From assembly GCA_017455435.1 (NCBI GenBank), contig JAFTAU010000057.1:23937-87936 (forward strand): a DNA stretch of 64,000 nucleotides. The letters run 5' to 3'. The notes beneath the pieces were generated by a model that saw nothing but the letters and a program-made list of their open reading frames with translations, was not told the origin of the DNA and searched no databases. The stretch comes from Lachnospiraceae bacterium (lineage in GTDB: Bacteria; Bacillota; Clostridia; Lachnospirales; Lachnospiraceae). This document shows positions 47,801-55,052 of the stretch, one piece after another. The position numbers and the translations under genes were made by a program. The first letter of the stretch is position 1. Every line of letters begins with the position of its first letter.

Positions 47801-48551
47801 GGATCTTAAGATAGGAGTATTCTTTGACGGAAAGCTGTACGGAGGCGAGTATCTGACCATCAGTCAGGCACCTAAGGATTTCCTCAGGCAGAACGTCAGA
47901 TATTACGCGATAGGTCCGAACAACGGCATCTTTTCACAGCATCTTTGCGGCAAAAAGACTTCCGCCATCACGCCCCGGAGCAGTTATGAGGAACTCACCC
48001 TCCGTGATTTCTCCATAATTGATTCCAAAGCAACGAAGATTGAGGGTTCTGATTTCAGACTTTCAAACTACCGCGATTATGACAGCCTCGACGGCAGGGC
48101 GGTCAGCGTGGTCTGCAGCTTCCCCGAGGACGGCGCGGCCAGGTTCAGCATAGGAGGAACCTTCTGGAGAGGTGTATATCTCGGCACCGGAAACGACGGA
48201 AGAATGGAGCTCTGCTATGTCAATGCCGAAGGCGGTCTGCTGCGCATGGACTATATCGATGCTGCAAAAGCCGGAGTGAGCAGTCTCACCGGACGCAGCG
48301 TCACTTACAGACTGACCTTTGATATAAAAGAAGGCTCAGGCGGCAAGTCCGAGCTGTGCGTGGGGCTGTACATCAACGGCAGGCTCTACGGAGGAAAGCA
48401 TTACACGGTGCACGGCGCGGATACGGAAACCCTTACCGGAACATTCAAGGTATATGTTGTGAAGGCTCCTTTTGCCATCAGTTCTGTTAGCAGGACGCCG
48501 GATCTTTCGATATACGGTTTCAGCAACGAAAGCTGGAAAAAAAGAATTTAA
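44895..48551 (+). CDS. Repeat lipoprotein made of six LamG-like units
   Basis: 1218 residues. An unusual start (hydrophilic first 18 residues, then a hydrophobic stretch ending in VAAC, Cys34) suggests a lipoprotein. The rest is six consecutive units: four close copies with a period of 192-193 residues, a divergent fifth, and a sixth more remote. Each unit contains PEKDFTAWTF, LD(K/R)TIFHG, F(Y/F)IGGSPD, GFLIRGNTDGS, AGTT(I/V)RGN and IGVF(L/F)DGKLYNN. The last motif is reminiscent of LamG/concanavalin-type sandwiches. There is no catalytic signature and no C-terminal YSVxxYC module. A multivalent glycan-binding role is inferred. ACGGAGGT precedes the ATG. Confidence 0.7.
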   Translation: MIIHTPEHRDNKLRKFTDKLIAVVCVMSILVAACLGGPARTLGSEDITLSNAPEKDFTAWTFSDLGIQDQTVTGDLNWTKPAAGTANLDKTIFHGKIMFPDGGNIGNFYIGGSPDTTVSTYSGFLIRGNTDGSHSLDLSFQPSGQNPVKIAYLYPDTAGTTIRGNDELIFSMSVEYLSESAGKVSAKIGVFLDGKLYNNTYFTANNLEAAALTRFIKWKAPAGNPVVSSYPEVEAPAQITLENAPEKDFTAWTFRDLGIQDQTVTGDLNWTKPAAGVASLDRTIFHGKIMFPDGGSFGNFFIGGSPDTTVSTYSGFLIRGNTDGSHSLDLSFEPSGQNPVKIANLYPDTAGTTIRGNAELVFSMSVEYLSVSSGKVTAKIGVFFDGKLYNNTYFTASNLEAAALTRFIKWKSPAGSPIVKSYPDQSSSGEDITLENAPEKDFTAWTFRDLNIDDQTVTEDLNWAKPASTVSNLDRTIFHGTIMFPDGGSFGNFYIGGSPDKSASFYSGFLIRGNTDGSHSLDLSFQPSGQNPVKITYLYPDTAGTTIRGNEELLFSMSVEYLSESGGKVTARIGVFLDGKLYNNTYFTVGDLEAAALTRFFKWKFPAGNPVVKSYPEMEAPEQITLENAPEKDFTAWTFRDLDIEDQTVTEDLNWTKPAVNIPNLDKTIFHGIIMFPDGGNIGNFYIGGSPDTTVSTYSGFLIRGNTDGSHSLDLSFHPSGQTPIKITYLYPDAAGTAVRGNEELLFSMSVEYLSESEGSVTAKIGVFLDGKLYNNKYFTVSDLEAAALTRFVKWKAPAGNPIVKSYPDAPEPQDIYLDEVPEKDFACWTFDDLGINDQYLSVHLNWEDDWKENTLGKSLDRTIFNGLIHFPADTENFGNFYIGGAGENDASKWRGFFFTANGTTDELCLGFAGTDGNLFNKYGNTQSSAMKGILSKFTPDRAGTTLRGNASLQVSLSVEYTAETDDTADLKIGVFFDGKLYGGEYLTISQAPKDFLRQNVRYYAIGPNNGIFSQHLCGKKTSAITPRSSYEELTLRDFSIIDSKATKIEGSDFRLSNYRDYDSLDGRAVSVVCSFPEDGAARFSIGGTFWRGVYLGTGNDGRMELCYVNAEGGLLRMDYIDAAKAGVSSLTGRSVTYRLTFDIKEGSGGKSELCVGLYINGRLYGGKHYTVHGADTETLTGTFKVYVVKAPFAISSVSRTPDLSIYGFSNESWKKRI
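45051..48540 (+). repeat. Tandem coding repeats of 576-579 bases
   Basis: Unit starts, taken at the PEK codons, are 45051, 45627, 46206, 46782 and 47358, giving steps of 576, 579, 576 and 576 bases. A sixth, diverged unit begins near 48000. The first four copies are nearly identical in protein but differ at many synonymous positions. Confidence 0.88.
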
Positions 48552-48587
48552 TTATAGGATAAAAAAGTCTGATTAGAGGAGGCTGGT

Positions 48588-51500
48588 ATGAAAAAAAGAA
48601 TCATTTCCATGCTGCTTGCCCTGGTTATGGCGTTTACTGTCGTAAACGCGTGGGAAATCGAGACAGCGCAGGCAGCGGAAGAAAAAGTCATTTCCGACGA
48701 GCTCGCCGGTTACAGGCGGGTAACGCTGAATGAGTTTACATGGGCAAACGGAGGAGCGGTTTCCATTCCTACTGCCGATGCGGGCTTTGGGGGCTACAGA
48801 GTAACCAATGCTTTTTACGGCAGCTCTACCACGGTAGAAAGTGCAACTTCCCGTTCGCTCGATAAAACATATCTCGATATGGATATAAAGACGGAGAATA
48901 TCTCAACAGATATGCAGCTCCATCTTTTCCTGCGCGAGAAATATACCAATTTCATAAGAGTAAAATTCTACGATCAGAACAGAGTAGATTTTACGTATTT
49001 CAATGAGGGCGTGGGCGACAACAGCACGCAGAGCCAGAAATTCACTCTGTCAAATTTCGGAAGAAGCAGCGCCTCGGATTATTTCAATCTCAAGGTCCGC
49101 GCTGATTTTACCGTGAACGCGTCAGACTCATCAAAGCGCGACACGGTTTTGCAGTTCTGGATTAACAACAGATTTGCCTATCAGATGAACCTTACGGCAA
49201 CGGATCTGAGAAACGGAATCTCAGCCGCGAATGCAACTGACGGCAATAGCTTCTATCTCAGACAGCCCACGGTCACTCTGGACAACGCCGTTGAGGGAGG
49301 CTTTGATTCCTGGACCTTCAATGATTTGAATATTGGCGACATTACAATAACGGGAAATACGGACTTTAATTACGTCAAGCCTGCTTCGGGAACGGCCAGC
49401 CTTGACGGGTCGCTCTTCCAGGGCAAAATCAACTTCGGTTCATCGGCATGGCACAGCATCCCCGTTCTGATGATCGGCGGATCTCCTCTGGCTGCAGACA
49501 CCAACCACTGCGGATTCAGATTCCGTGGAAGCGTCAACGCACTGGTATTTGACTTCCTGGATACTGCTGGAAATCAGCTGAACGGAGCGTCGATTGCTGA
49601 ACTGACAAGCACAAAAGCCGGCGTATCACTGACGAACAATGAAGATCTGGTAGTCTCCGTGTCAATCAATTATCTGAATGTAAGCGGCGGCCTGGTCAAG
49701 GCATCCATAGGACTGTTTTTCAACGGGATGCTGTATGACAACAGATATTTCATAGTAGAAAATCTTCCCGAGGCAGCTCTTACGCGTCATATCAAGGTGC
49801 ACGCATACACATCCAGCACCGAGAGCCTTTCGATAGCTTCATATCCCGGTACGGAATTTACAGAGTGGACGTTCAGCGACCTCGGTGTTGACGATCAGAC
49901 GCTGACTGCGGGAGTCAGCCTTAACGGCAGACCTGCTCCGGCAGGCGCAGCCACTCTTGACAAGACTTTCTTCAGAGGAATGGTTTATTTCCCGAACGCA
50001 TCAAATGCCGTTGGTGAATTCTTTGTCAGCGGTTCAAAGAACGGAGCCTCTACGAGCTATGCGGGACTGTTTTTCCGTGACAACTGGACAAGCGACAGTC
50101 TGATTCTCAGATACCGCAAGTCTGACGGAAGCGACCCCGTCACCATAGCGACGTTCACTCCTTCTGTTGCGGGAACTAACCTCAGAGCAAACAGAAATCT
50201 GTGTGTGGGTCTTTCCGCGGAAATTCTGAGCGAACCGGACAGCAACGGATATGTAAATACGAGACTGGGAGTCTATTTTGACGGCGACCTCTATAACGGC
50301 AGATACATAACAGTCAGTCTGCCGCAGGATATCCTTTATCAGGATATTAAATGGAGCTCGCCTGCCGCAGGTGTCCGGATAGCTTCCTATCCCTTCGAAG
50401 TCAGATACCTGAAAAATGAGCTCGATGATTATGAGCGCGTTGATATGTTTGACTACGAATGCACGGGTGCGAGAGTAATAGATCCCGCCACCGGTATTAT
50501 GGGCTTTGCGGCCTATGACGAGGCAAAAGCGCTCATTTCCGATTTCAATCATTCCTACCTTGATTTTGATTTGAATCTTTCCGGGACAAAGGACAACTAC
50601 GTCCGTTTCCTCGGAGAAACAAAGTGGAAGAATATGTTTTCGCTGTACGTAAAGGACAGCAATACGCTGGGTCTTCAGTATCTGAATGCATCGCAGCAGA
50701 ACGTCGAAATTACTGAATTCAGCAAGGATTCTTATGATGTAAGCTGGGGCAGTTATTTTAACGTAAAGTTCAGAGTTGATATAACAGCCGTCGATTCGGC
50801 GCGTGACAATATTTTCTATCAGCTCTGGATAAACGGAATATTTGCTGCTGAAGGAGTGGTGACATTTGACTACGGTGCACGCGCACACACAAGGACATAT
50901 TTCTATATCAAATCCGCAGATGACAAGGTTCGTGCCGATATCAGTGCGGCCACGCAGCTTGCCGGATACAGAAAAATTGTTCCGGACGACTTTAACCAGC
51001 TCAGCGCAGCACGTTCCGCAGAAGGCACGTTTAACAATTCCTCCAGAGCGGGTGAATACTCCGGAGAGGGAAGCCTCAGCGGGACCGTCCTTAATTTCGA
51101 CATAAAGGCGGACTCATCCGGCCAGCCTCTGCTCGCATGGCTTTCTAAGGGCAAGGACAGAGTGGACTTCTACGGAGACGGAGAACAGATTGTCTTCTAT
51201 ATGAACAACTCTGTACTGTATCTGCAGGAGATTCACGGAGGAAGGGGCGTCAATACCGAAACCGTGACGCTGGGCAATATGGCCGTGGCCCCGTACAACT
51301 ACTCCGCGGACAGCTTCTTTAATTTCAAACTCAGAACCAAAATCTATGACTCCGGCATAATAGAACTCATGGTTTATATCAACGATTCCCTGCTCAATGT
51401 CGCATATGTCAGCGCAGCTACGAAGACTCTTACGAACGCGGCGGAGAAGTTTATGCCTCTTTACAGCGCTCAGAACCTGGCTGACATGACCAGCGCGGGA

Positions 51501-54035
51501 CTCAGGGGAACGGTTGATTATCCCACATATACCAGAACTGCCATAGAAAACGAGCAGTTAAGGGACGCTACCTATGACCTGTCAAAGGGTGTATATCTCC
51601 TCACCGGAGCTCCGTCATTCAAAGTCAACGGAATAAACAGGAGCGCGGGCTACACAATCAGCAATCCGGGCGTATATACGATACAGCGCATAATCGACGG
51701 TAAAGTGGCATCCACGCAAAAAGTTACTCTTACAAACGGAACCACACCGTCAGACACGCTCACCTATGATTATCTGGGCGGAAGCGATGTTATGCCTATC
51801 GGAGGCTTTTACGGTCCTTCGACCAATGCCAAGGTTACGCCGGAGGTTATGGAGCTTATTGCGGAGAGCGGAATCAATCTTATCACCTATCAGCCGATTC
51901 CCTGGTCCGAAGGAAACGAGGGAGTCCTCCGCTGTCTCGATCTGGCGGAGAAAAACGGCATAGGCGTCTATGTTATGGATAGCAATCTCAATACTGTTGA
52001 GCGCAACGAAAACGGAATCGTAACTTCTCACAGTTATCTGAGCAGCGCGAAGGATCTGGCGGAGGCCATGGAAGGCTACAGCGCCTACAGCTCATTCCTG
52101 GGTATATTCGTATTTGACGAGCCAAAGCCCGACAATGATTCCTCGCAGACCTACAGCGCAACAAACAGCTACAACAGATACGGCTATTACAAGGGAATCC
52201 TGCAGGCTCTGCAGCCCTACACAAACATTACGGGATATATTAATCTGCATGGCGACGGAACGTTTGTAACAGACGCTGCCTACAGATCGTATCTGACTTC
52301 TATAGTGGGCGATATAGATGTTCTTTCCTTTGACGCATACCCTTATCTGTACAATCAGTATGCGGCATACAGAAGAAGAGATTATCTGGATTCTCTGGAT
52401 ACCAACGCCACGTTCTCGCGCACTTATAACAAGCCCTTCTGGTCATACATCCAGGCGGGTACGGATTACCGCGATGATGCGAGCGACGGACCTACCACAG
52501 CAAATTATTCCGAGGCCGATACGATGTGGAACGCAAACACTTCTCTGGCTTTCGGAGCGAAGGGCATAGTGTATTTCCCGATGATGCAGCCGGAGTTCTT
52601 CTCTTATGACTCCACCGCCTCAAACGGTCACGACTACGACCGCAGTGGTCTGATCGGAGCGGATAACAATGCCAACAGATATTACAATATGGTCAAGAGA
52701 GTCAATACCCAGGTGGCAGCCTGCGATGACGTTCTGATGAATGCGCAGTTCAAGGGCGTAGTCGTGGACGGAGCCGCTGCATCGGATATCAACTATGCGG
52801 CCACTACCGGAAAGAAACATTCCTATCAGAACATTATTTCCAAGAGCGGCGGCAAGTACACCGACTCCCTGGTAAGCATCGGCACGGGTTCTTCAGACGG
52901 AACCATGATAGGCTGCTTCGATTATGAAGATTCGGAAGCGTTCTGGGTAGTCAATTACAGCAGAACAGTCGGAGCGACTCAGAGAATTACTCTTAACTTT
53001 GATAAAGGCTATGATCTCAGAGTGGTCAGAAACGGTCAGAGCAGCGGTTATAAATCTCTCAGTCAGTTGAATCTGACTCTGGATTCCGGCGAGGCTGCGC
53101 TGGTAGTTCTGGGAAGCGCGTACGTTGACACCTTTGATGAAATCAGTCTTTACATGGGAGCGGAGATAGGCAGTGCCATTACGGCGCAGTTCTACGCCGA
53201 GGTGCCGGAGTCTGTAGCTGCGCAGTATGACGAGATAGTTCTCCGCGCAAAACCCGCTGACAGTTCTCAGGTTACCATCGCATCGGTAAAGGAATCTGAC
53301 GGAAAGCTGCGCTTTGCTCTTCCTGATATTTATCTGAGCCATATGACAGAAAAGATTACCGCTTCTCTCGTCGGAATAAAGAACGGCAGCCAGACCGAGC
53401 TTATCAATATCGGATCGGGCGGCGTAAGCGTTGCCGAATACTTTGATACTCTTGCCGCTGCTAATCCAAATGATGACGAATTGCTTGCATTTATGGCAAA
53501 TATGCTGAAAGCAGGAGAAGAATGCCAGAAATACACGGGCTACAGAACGAGCGCGAGTGAGCTTGCCATGTACAACAGGACATGGGCGGCAAACAACGTT
53601 AAAAGCGAAGCGCCGGTATCAGCGGTTTCAAAGCTCTCGCTGTTCGGTGAGGCCTATGACGGACACGCATTCATAAGGTCCGCCGGTCTGAATATAACCG
53701 ACAAGATTCTGGTCTGGTTCAAGGTTTATGCACACAGCGCCTCCGGACTGAAGCTTGTGATATCCGGCGATGGAATTACTCCTACTGAAACGACGATATC
53801 ATCGCTTGCAGGCAGCGACGGTCTGTACTACGTGGATTATGCAAAACTGAATCCTTCCGCGTACAATACCGCCATCACTGCCCAGCTCAAGAGAGGCAAT
53901 GAGGTATTACATACCGTACGGTACAGCGTAAACGCCTACTGCGTCAGCAAAGCTGCCGATCGGAATCTAAGGGATCTGGTTTACGCGATTTACAATTACG
54001 GCGAAGCTGCATACGAATACAAGAAGAGCCGTTAA
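48588..54035 (+). CDS. Giant secreted mosaic protein with LamG-like units, TIM-barrel domain and C-terminal YSVxxYC module
   Basis: 1815 residues. Signal peptide about 1-30. Domains in order: YRRVTLNEFTW-type domain (about 38-230); two LamG-like units (about 236-420 and 423-600); two further diverged copies of the first domain type (about 606-785 and 788-985); an Ig-like linker (about 995-1055); a TIM-barrel domain from GGSDVMPIGGFYGP (about 1060) to about 1511, with Asp1177-Glu1178 and Gln1289; and the duplicated C-terminal module with YSVNAYC at 1779-1785. The N- and C-termini closely match the protein at 42091 and the barrel matches the lipoprotein at 40633. If the barrel's second carboxylate really is the Gln, this copy may bind rather than cleave. 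GAGGAGG precedes the ATG. Confidence 0.72.
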   Translation: MKKRIISMLLALVMAFTVVNAWEIETAQAAEEKVISDELAGYRRVTLNEFTWANGGAVSIPTADAGFGGYRVTNAFYGSSTTVESATSRSLDKTYLDMDIKTENISTDMQLHLFLREKYTNFIRVKFYDQNRVDFTYFNEGVGDNSTQSQKFTLSNFGRSSASDYFNLKVRADFTVNASDSSKRDTVLQFWINNRFAYQMNLTATDLRNGISAANATDGNSFYLRQPTVTLDNAVEGGFDSWTFNDLNIGDITITGNTDFNYVKPASGTASLDGSLFQGKINFGSSAWHSIPVLMIGGSPLAADTNHCGFRFRGSVNALVFDFLDTAGNQLNGASIAELTSTKAGVSLTNNEDLVVSVSINYLNVSGGLVKASIGLFFNGMLYDNRYFIVENLPEAALTRHIKVHAYTSSTESLSIASYPGTEFTEWTFSDLGVDDQTLTAGVSLNGRPAPAGAATLDKTFFRGMVYFPNASNAVGEFFVSGSKNGASTSYAGLFFRDNWTSDSLILRYRKSDGSDPVTIATFTPSVAGTNLRANRNLCVGLSAEILSEPDSNGYVNTRLGVYFDGDLYNGRYITVSLPQDILYQDIKWSSPAAGVRIASYPFEVRYLKNELDDYERVDMFDYECTGARVIDPATGIMGFAAYDEAKALISDFNHSYLDFDLNLSGTKDNYVRFLGETKWKNMFSLYVKDSNTLGLQYLNASQQNVEITEFSKDSYDVSWGSYFNVKFRVDITAVDSARDNIFYQLWINGIFAAEGVVTFDYGARAHTRTYFYIKSADDKVRADISAATQLAGYRKIVPDDFNQLSAARSAEGTFNNSSRAGEYSGEGSLSGTVLNFDIKADSSGQPLLAWLSKGKDRVDFYGDGEQIVFYMNNSVLYLQEIHGGRGVNTETVTLGNMAVAPYNYSADSFFNFKLRTKIYDSGIIELMVYINDSLLNVAYVSAATKTLTNAAEKFMPLYSAQNLADMTSAGLRGTVDYPTYTRTAIENEQLRDATYDLSKGVYLLTGAPSFKVNGINRSAGYTISNPGVYTIQRIIDGKVASTQKVTLTNGTTPSDTLTYDYLGGSDVMPIGGFYGPSTNAKVTPEVMELIAESGINLITYQPIPWSEGNEGVLRCLDLAEKNGIGVYVMDSNLNTVERNENGIVTSHSYLSSAKDLAEAMEGYSAYSSFLGIFVFDEPKPDNDSSQTYSATNSYNRYGYYKGILQALQPYTNITGYINLHGDGTFVTDAAYRSYLTSIVGDIDVLSFDAYPYLYNQYAAYRRRDYLDSLDTNATFSRTYNKPFWSYIQAGTDYRDDASDGPTTANYSEADTMWNANTSLAFGAKGIVYFPMMQPEFFSYDSTASNGHDYDRSGLIGADNNANRYYNMVKRVNTQVAACDDVLMNAQFKGVVVDGAAASDINYAATTGKKHSYQNIISKSGGKYTDSLVSIGTGSSDGTMIGCFDYEDSEAFWVVNYSRTVGATQRITLNFDKGYDLRVVRNGQSSGYKSLSQLNLTLDSGEAALVVLGSAYVDTFDEISLYMGAEIGSAITAQFYAEVPESVAAQYDEIVLRAKPADSSQVTIASVKESDGKLRFALPDIYLSHMTEKITASLVGIKNGSQTELINIGSGGVSVAEYFDTLAAANPNDDELLAFMANMLKAGEECQKYTGYRTSASELAMYNRTWAANNVKSEAPVSAVSKLSLFGEAYDGHAFIRSAGLNITDKILVWFKVYAHSASGLKLVISGDGITPTETTISSLAGSDGLYYVDYAKLNPSAYNTAITAQLKRGNEVLHTVRYSVNAYCVSKAADRNLRDLVYAIYNYGEAAYEYKKSR

Positions 54036-54043
54036 CCGGAGCT

Positions 54044-54081
54044 GGGACAGGGGACGCTCCTCAGTCTTCTGTCCCTTTTTT
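54044..54081 (+). terminator. Rho-independent terminator after the giant mosaic gene
   Basis: GGGACAG (54044-54050) pairs with CTGTCCC (54069-54075), a long 18-base loop, then six T residues. The next gene starts only 18 bases later. Confidence 0.7.
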
Positions 54082-54098
54082 CCGGCAGTGGAGTGCAA

Positions 54099-55007
54099 AT
54101 GAAATATACATGTATCAGTTTTAATATTCTCGGAATAGACGAAGCTGACGTTCTCGGGGTGGAAGGTTCGGAAACGGGTCTTTACGCCCCGAGCGGAGTC
54201 AGAGCCGGTTATATAGCCGATTTTCTGGAGCGCTCCGGAGCCGATATAGTAGGCATTCAGGAAGCGGGCAGCCATCACGGTCTGTATGACTGGCAGACGA
54301 ATTTTGGCGGCATGATAGAAAAAAGCGGTCGCTACGGAATTGTCAATATCGGAAATGAGCCGGAATATATCCGGACAACGACAACCTTTGCCGACAAAAA
54401 GGTGCCCCTGAGCGCAGGTCTTATGATTCTTTATCTTAAGAGCAGATTTGAACTCGCGGCTAGCGGAGCGCACAGGTATTCCTCAAAGGAAAGCCAGGAA
54501 AGGTATTTCCAGTGGGCACACCTGCGCGACATAGCCGACGGCAGATCCGTATTTGTGACAAATACCCACTGGTCCATAAACCGGGATGAAAACGGCCGTT
54601 TCAGTCCTGAGGCCGGAGCGGCAAACAGGACTCTCCAGGCGGAAGAGCTTTTGGACTTCTGGAAAAAAGAGGTGGGAGACAACATCCTCTTTGCCACCGG
54701 AGATTTCAACTGTCCGCCGGCAGCCGAGTGCCTGAGCCTGCTCGAAAAAGATATCTACAAAAGAGCCGAAAATGCGGCCAGACCTAATGTGGAGCTGGGC
54801 CATCACATCGATAATATTTTTGTCAATTCTCAGCTTGTTAATGTAACGGACTGTCATTTCTCCAAAGAAAAAATAGATCTTTCCACCTTGAGACCGGATC
54901 TTGCGCCGGCTTATTACTGGTTTATGAAGGAAAAGCAAAGCGCCCCGCACAGGTTTGATAGGATGTCGGATCACGACCCCCTTATCGTGACGGTGGAAAC
55001 TCTTTAA
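54099..55007 (+). CDS. Endonuclease/exonuclease/phosphatase-fold hydrolase
   Basis: 302 residues without a signal peptide. The EEP-fold landmarks are all visible: ISFNIL at the N-terminus, IVGIQEAG with metal-binding Glu55, TNTHW in the middle, GDFNCPP, and SDHDPL at the C-terminus. Members cleave phosphodiesters or phosphomonoesters of nucleic acids, lipids or sugars; in a sugar locus a phosphorylated-glycan substrate is plausible but not shown. ATG 54099 is chosen over an in-frame GTG at 54093 because GGAG lies just before it. It starts immediately after a terminator, so it depends on read-through or an unseen promoter. Confidence 0.85.
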   Translation: MKYTCISFNILGIDEADVLGVEGSETGLYAPSGVRAGYIADFLERSGADIVGIQEAGSHHGLYDWQTNFGGMIEKSGRYGIVNIGNEPEYIRTTTTFADKKVPLSAGLMILYLKSRFELAASGAHRYSSKESQERYFQWAHLRDIADGRSVFVTNTHWSINRDENGRFSPEAGAANRTLQAEELLDFWKKEVGDNILFATGDFNCPPAAECLSLLEKDIYKRAENAARPNVELGHHIDNIFVNSQLVNVTDCHFSKEKIDLSTLRPDLAPAYYWFMKEKQSAPHRFDRMSDHDPLIVTVETL

Positions 55008-55052
55008 AGACAAATAATTTCAAAACCAGGATACAGACAGGGAGTTCCGGTA

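Noticed and set aside
45051..47960. Assembly artefact or recent slippage producing the tandem repeats
   Set aside because: The copies differ at many synonymous positions and in several residues, and the reading frame is kept throughout, so they are real and old.
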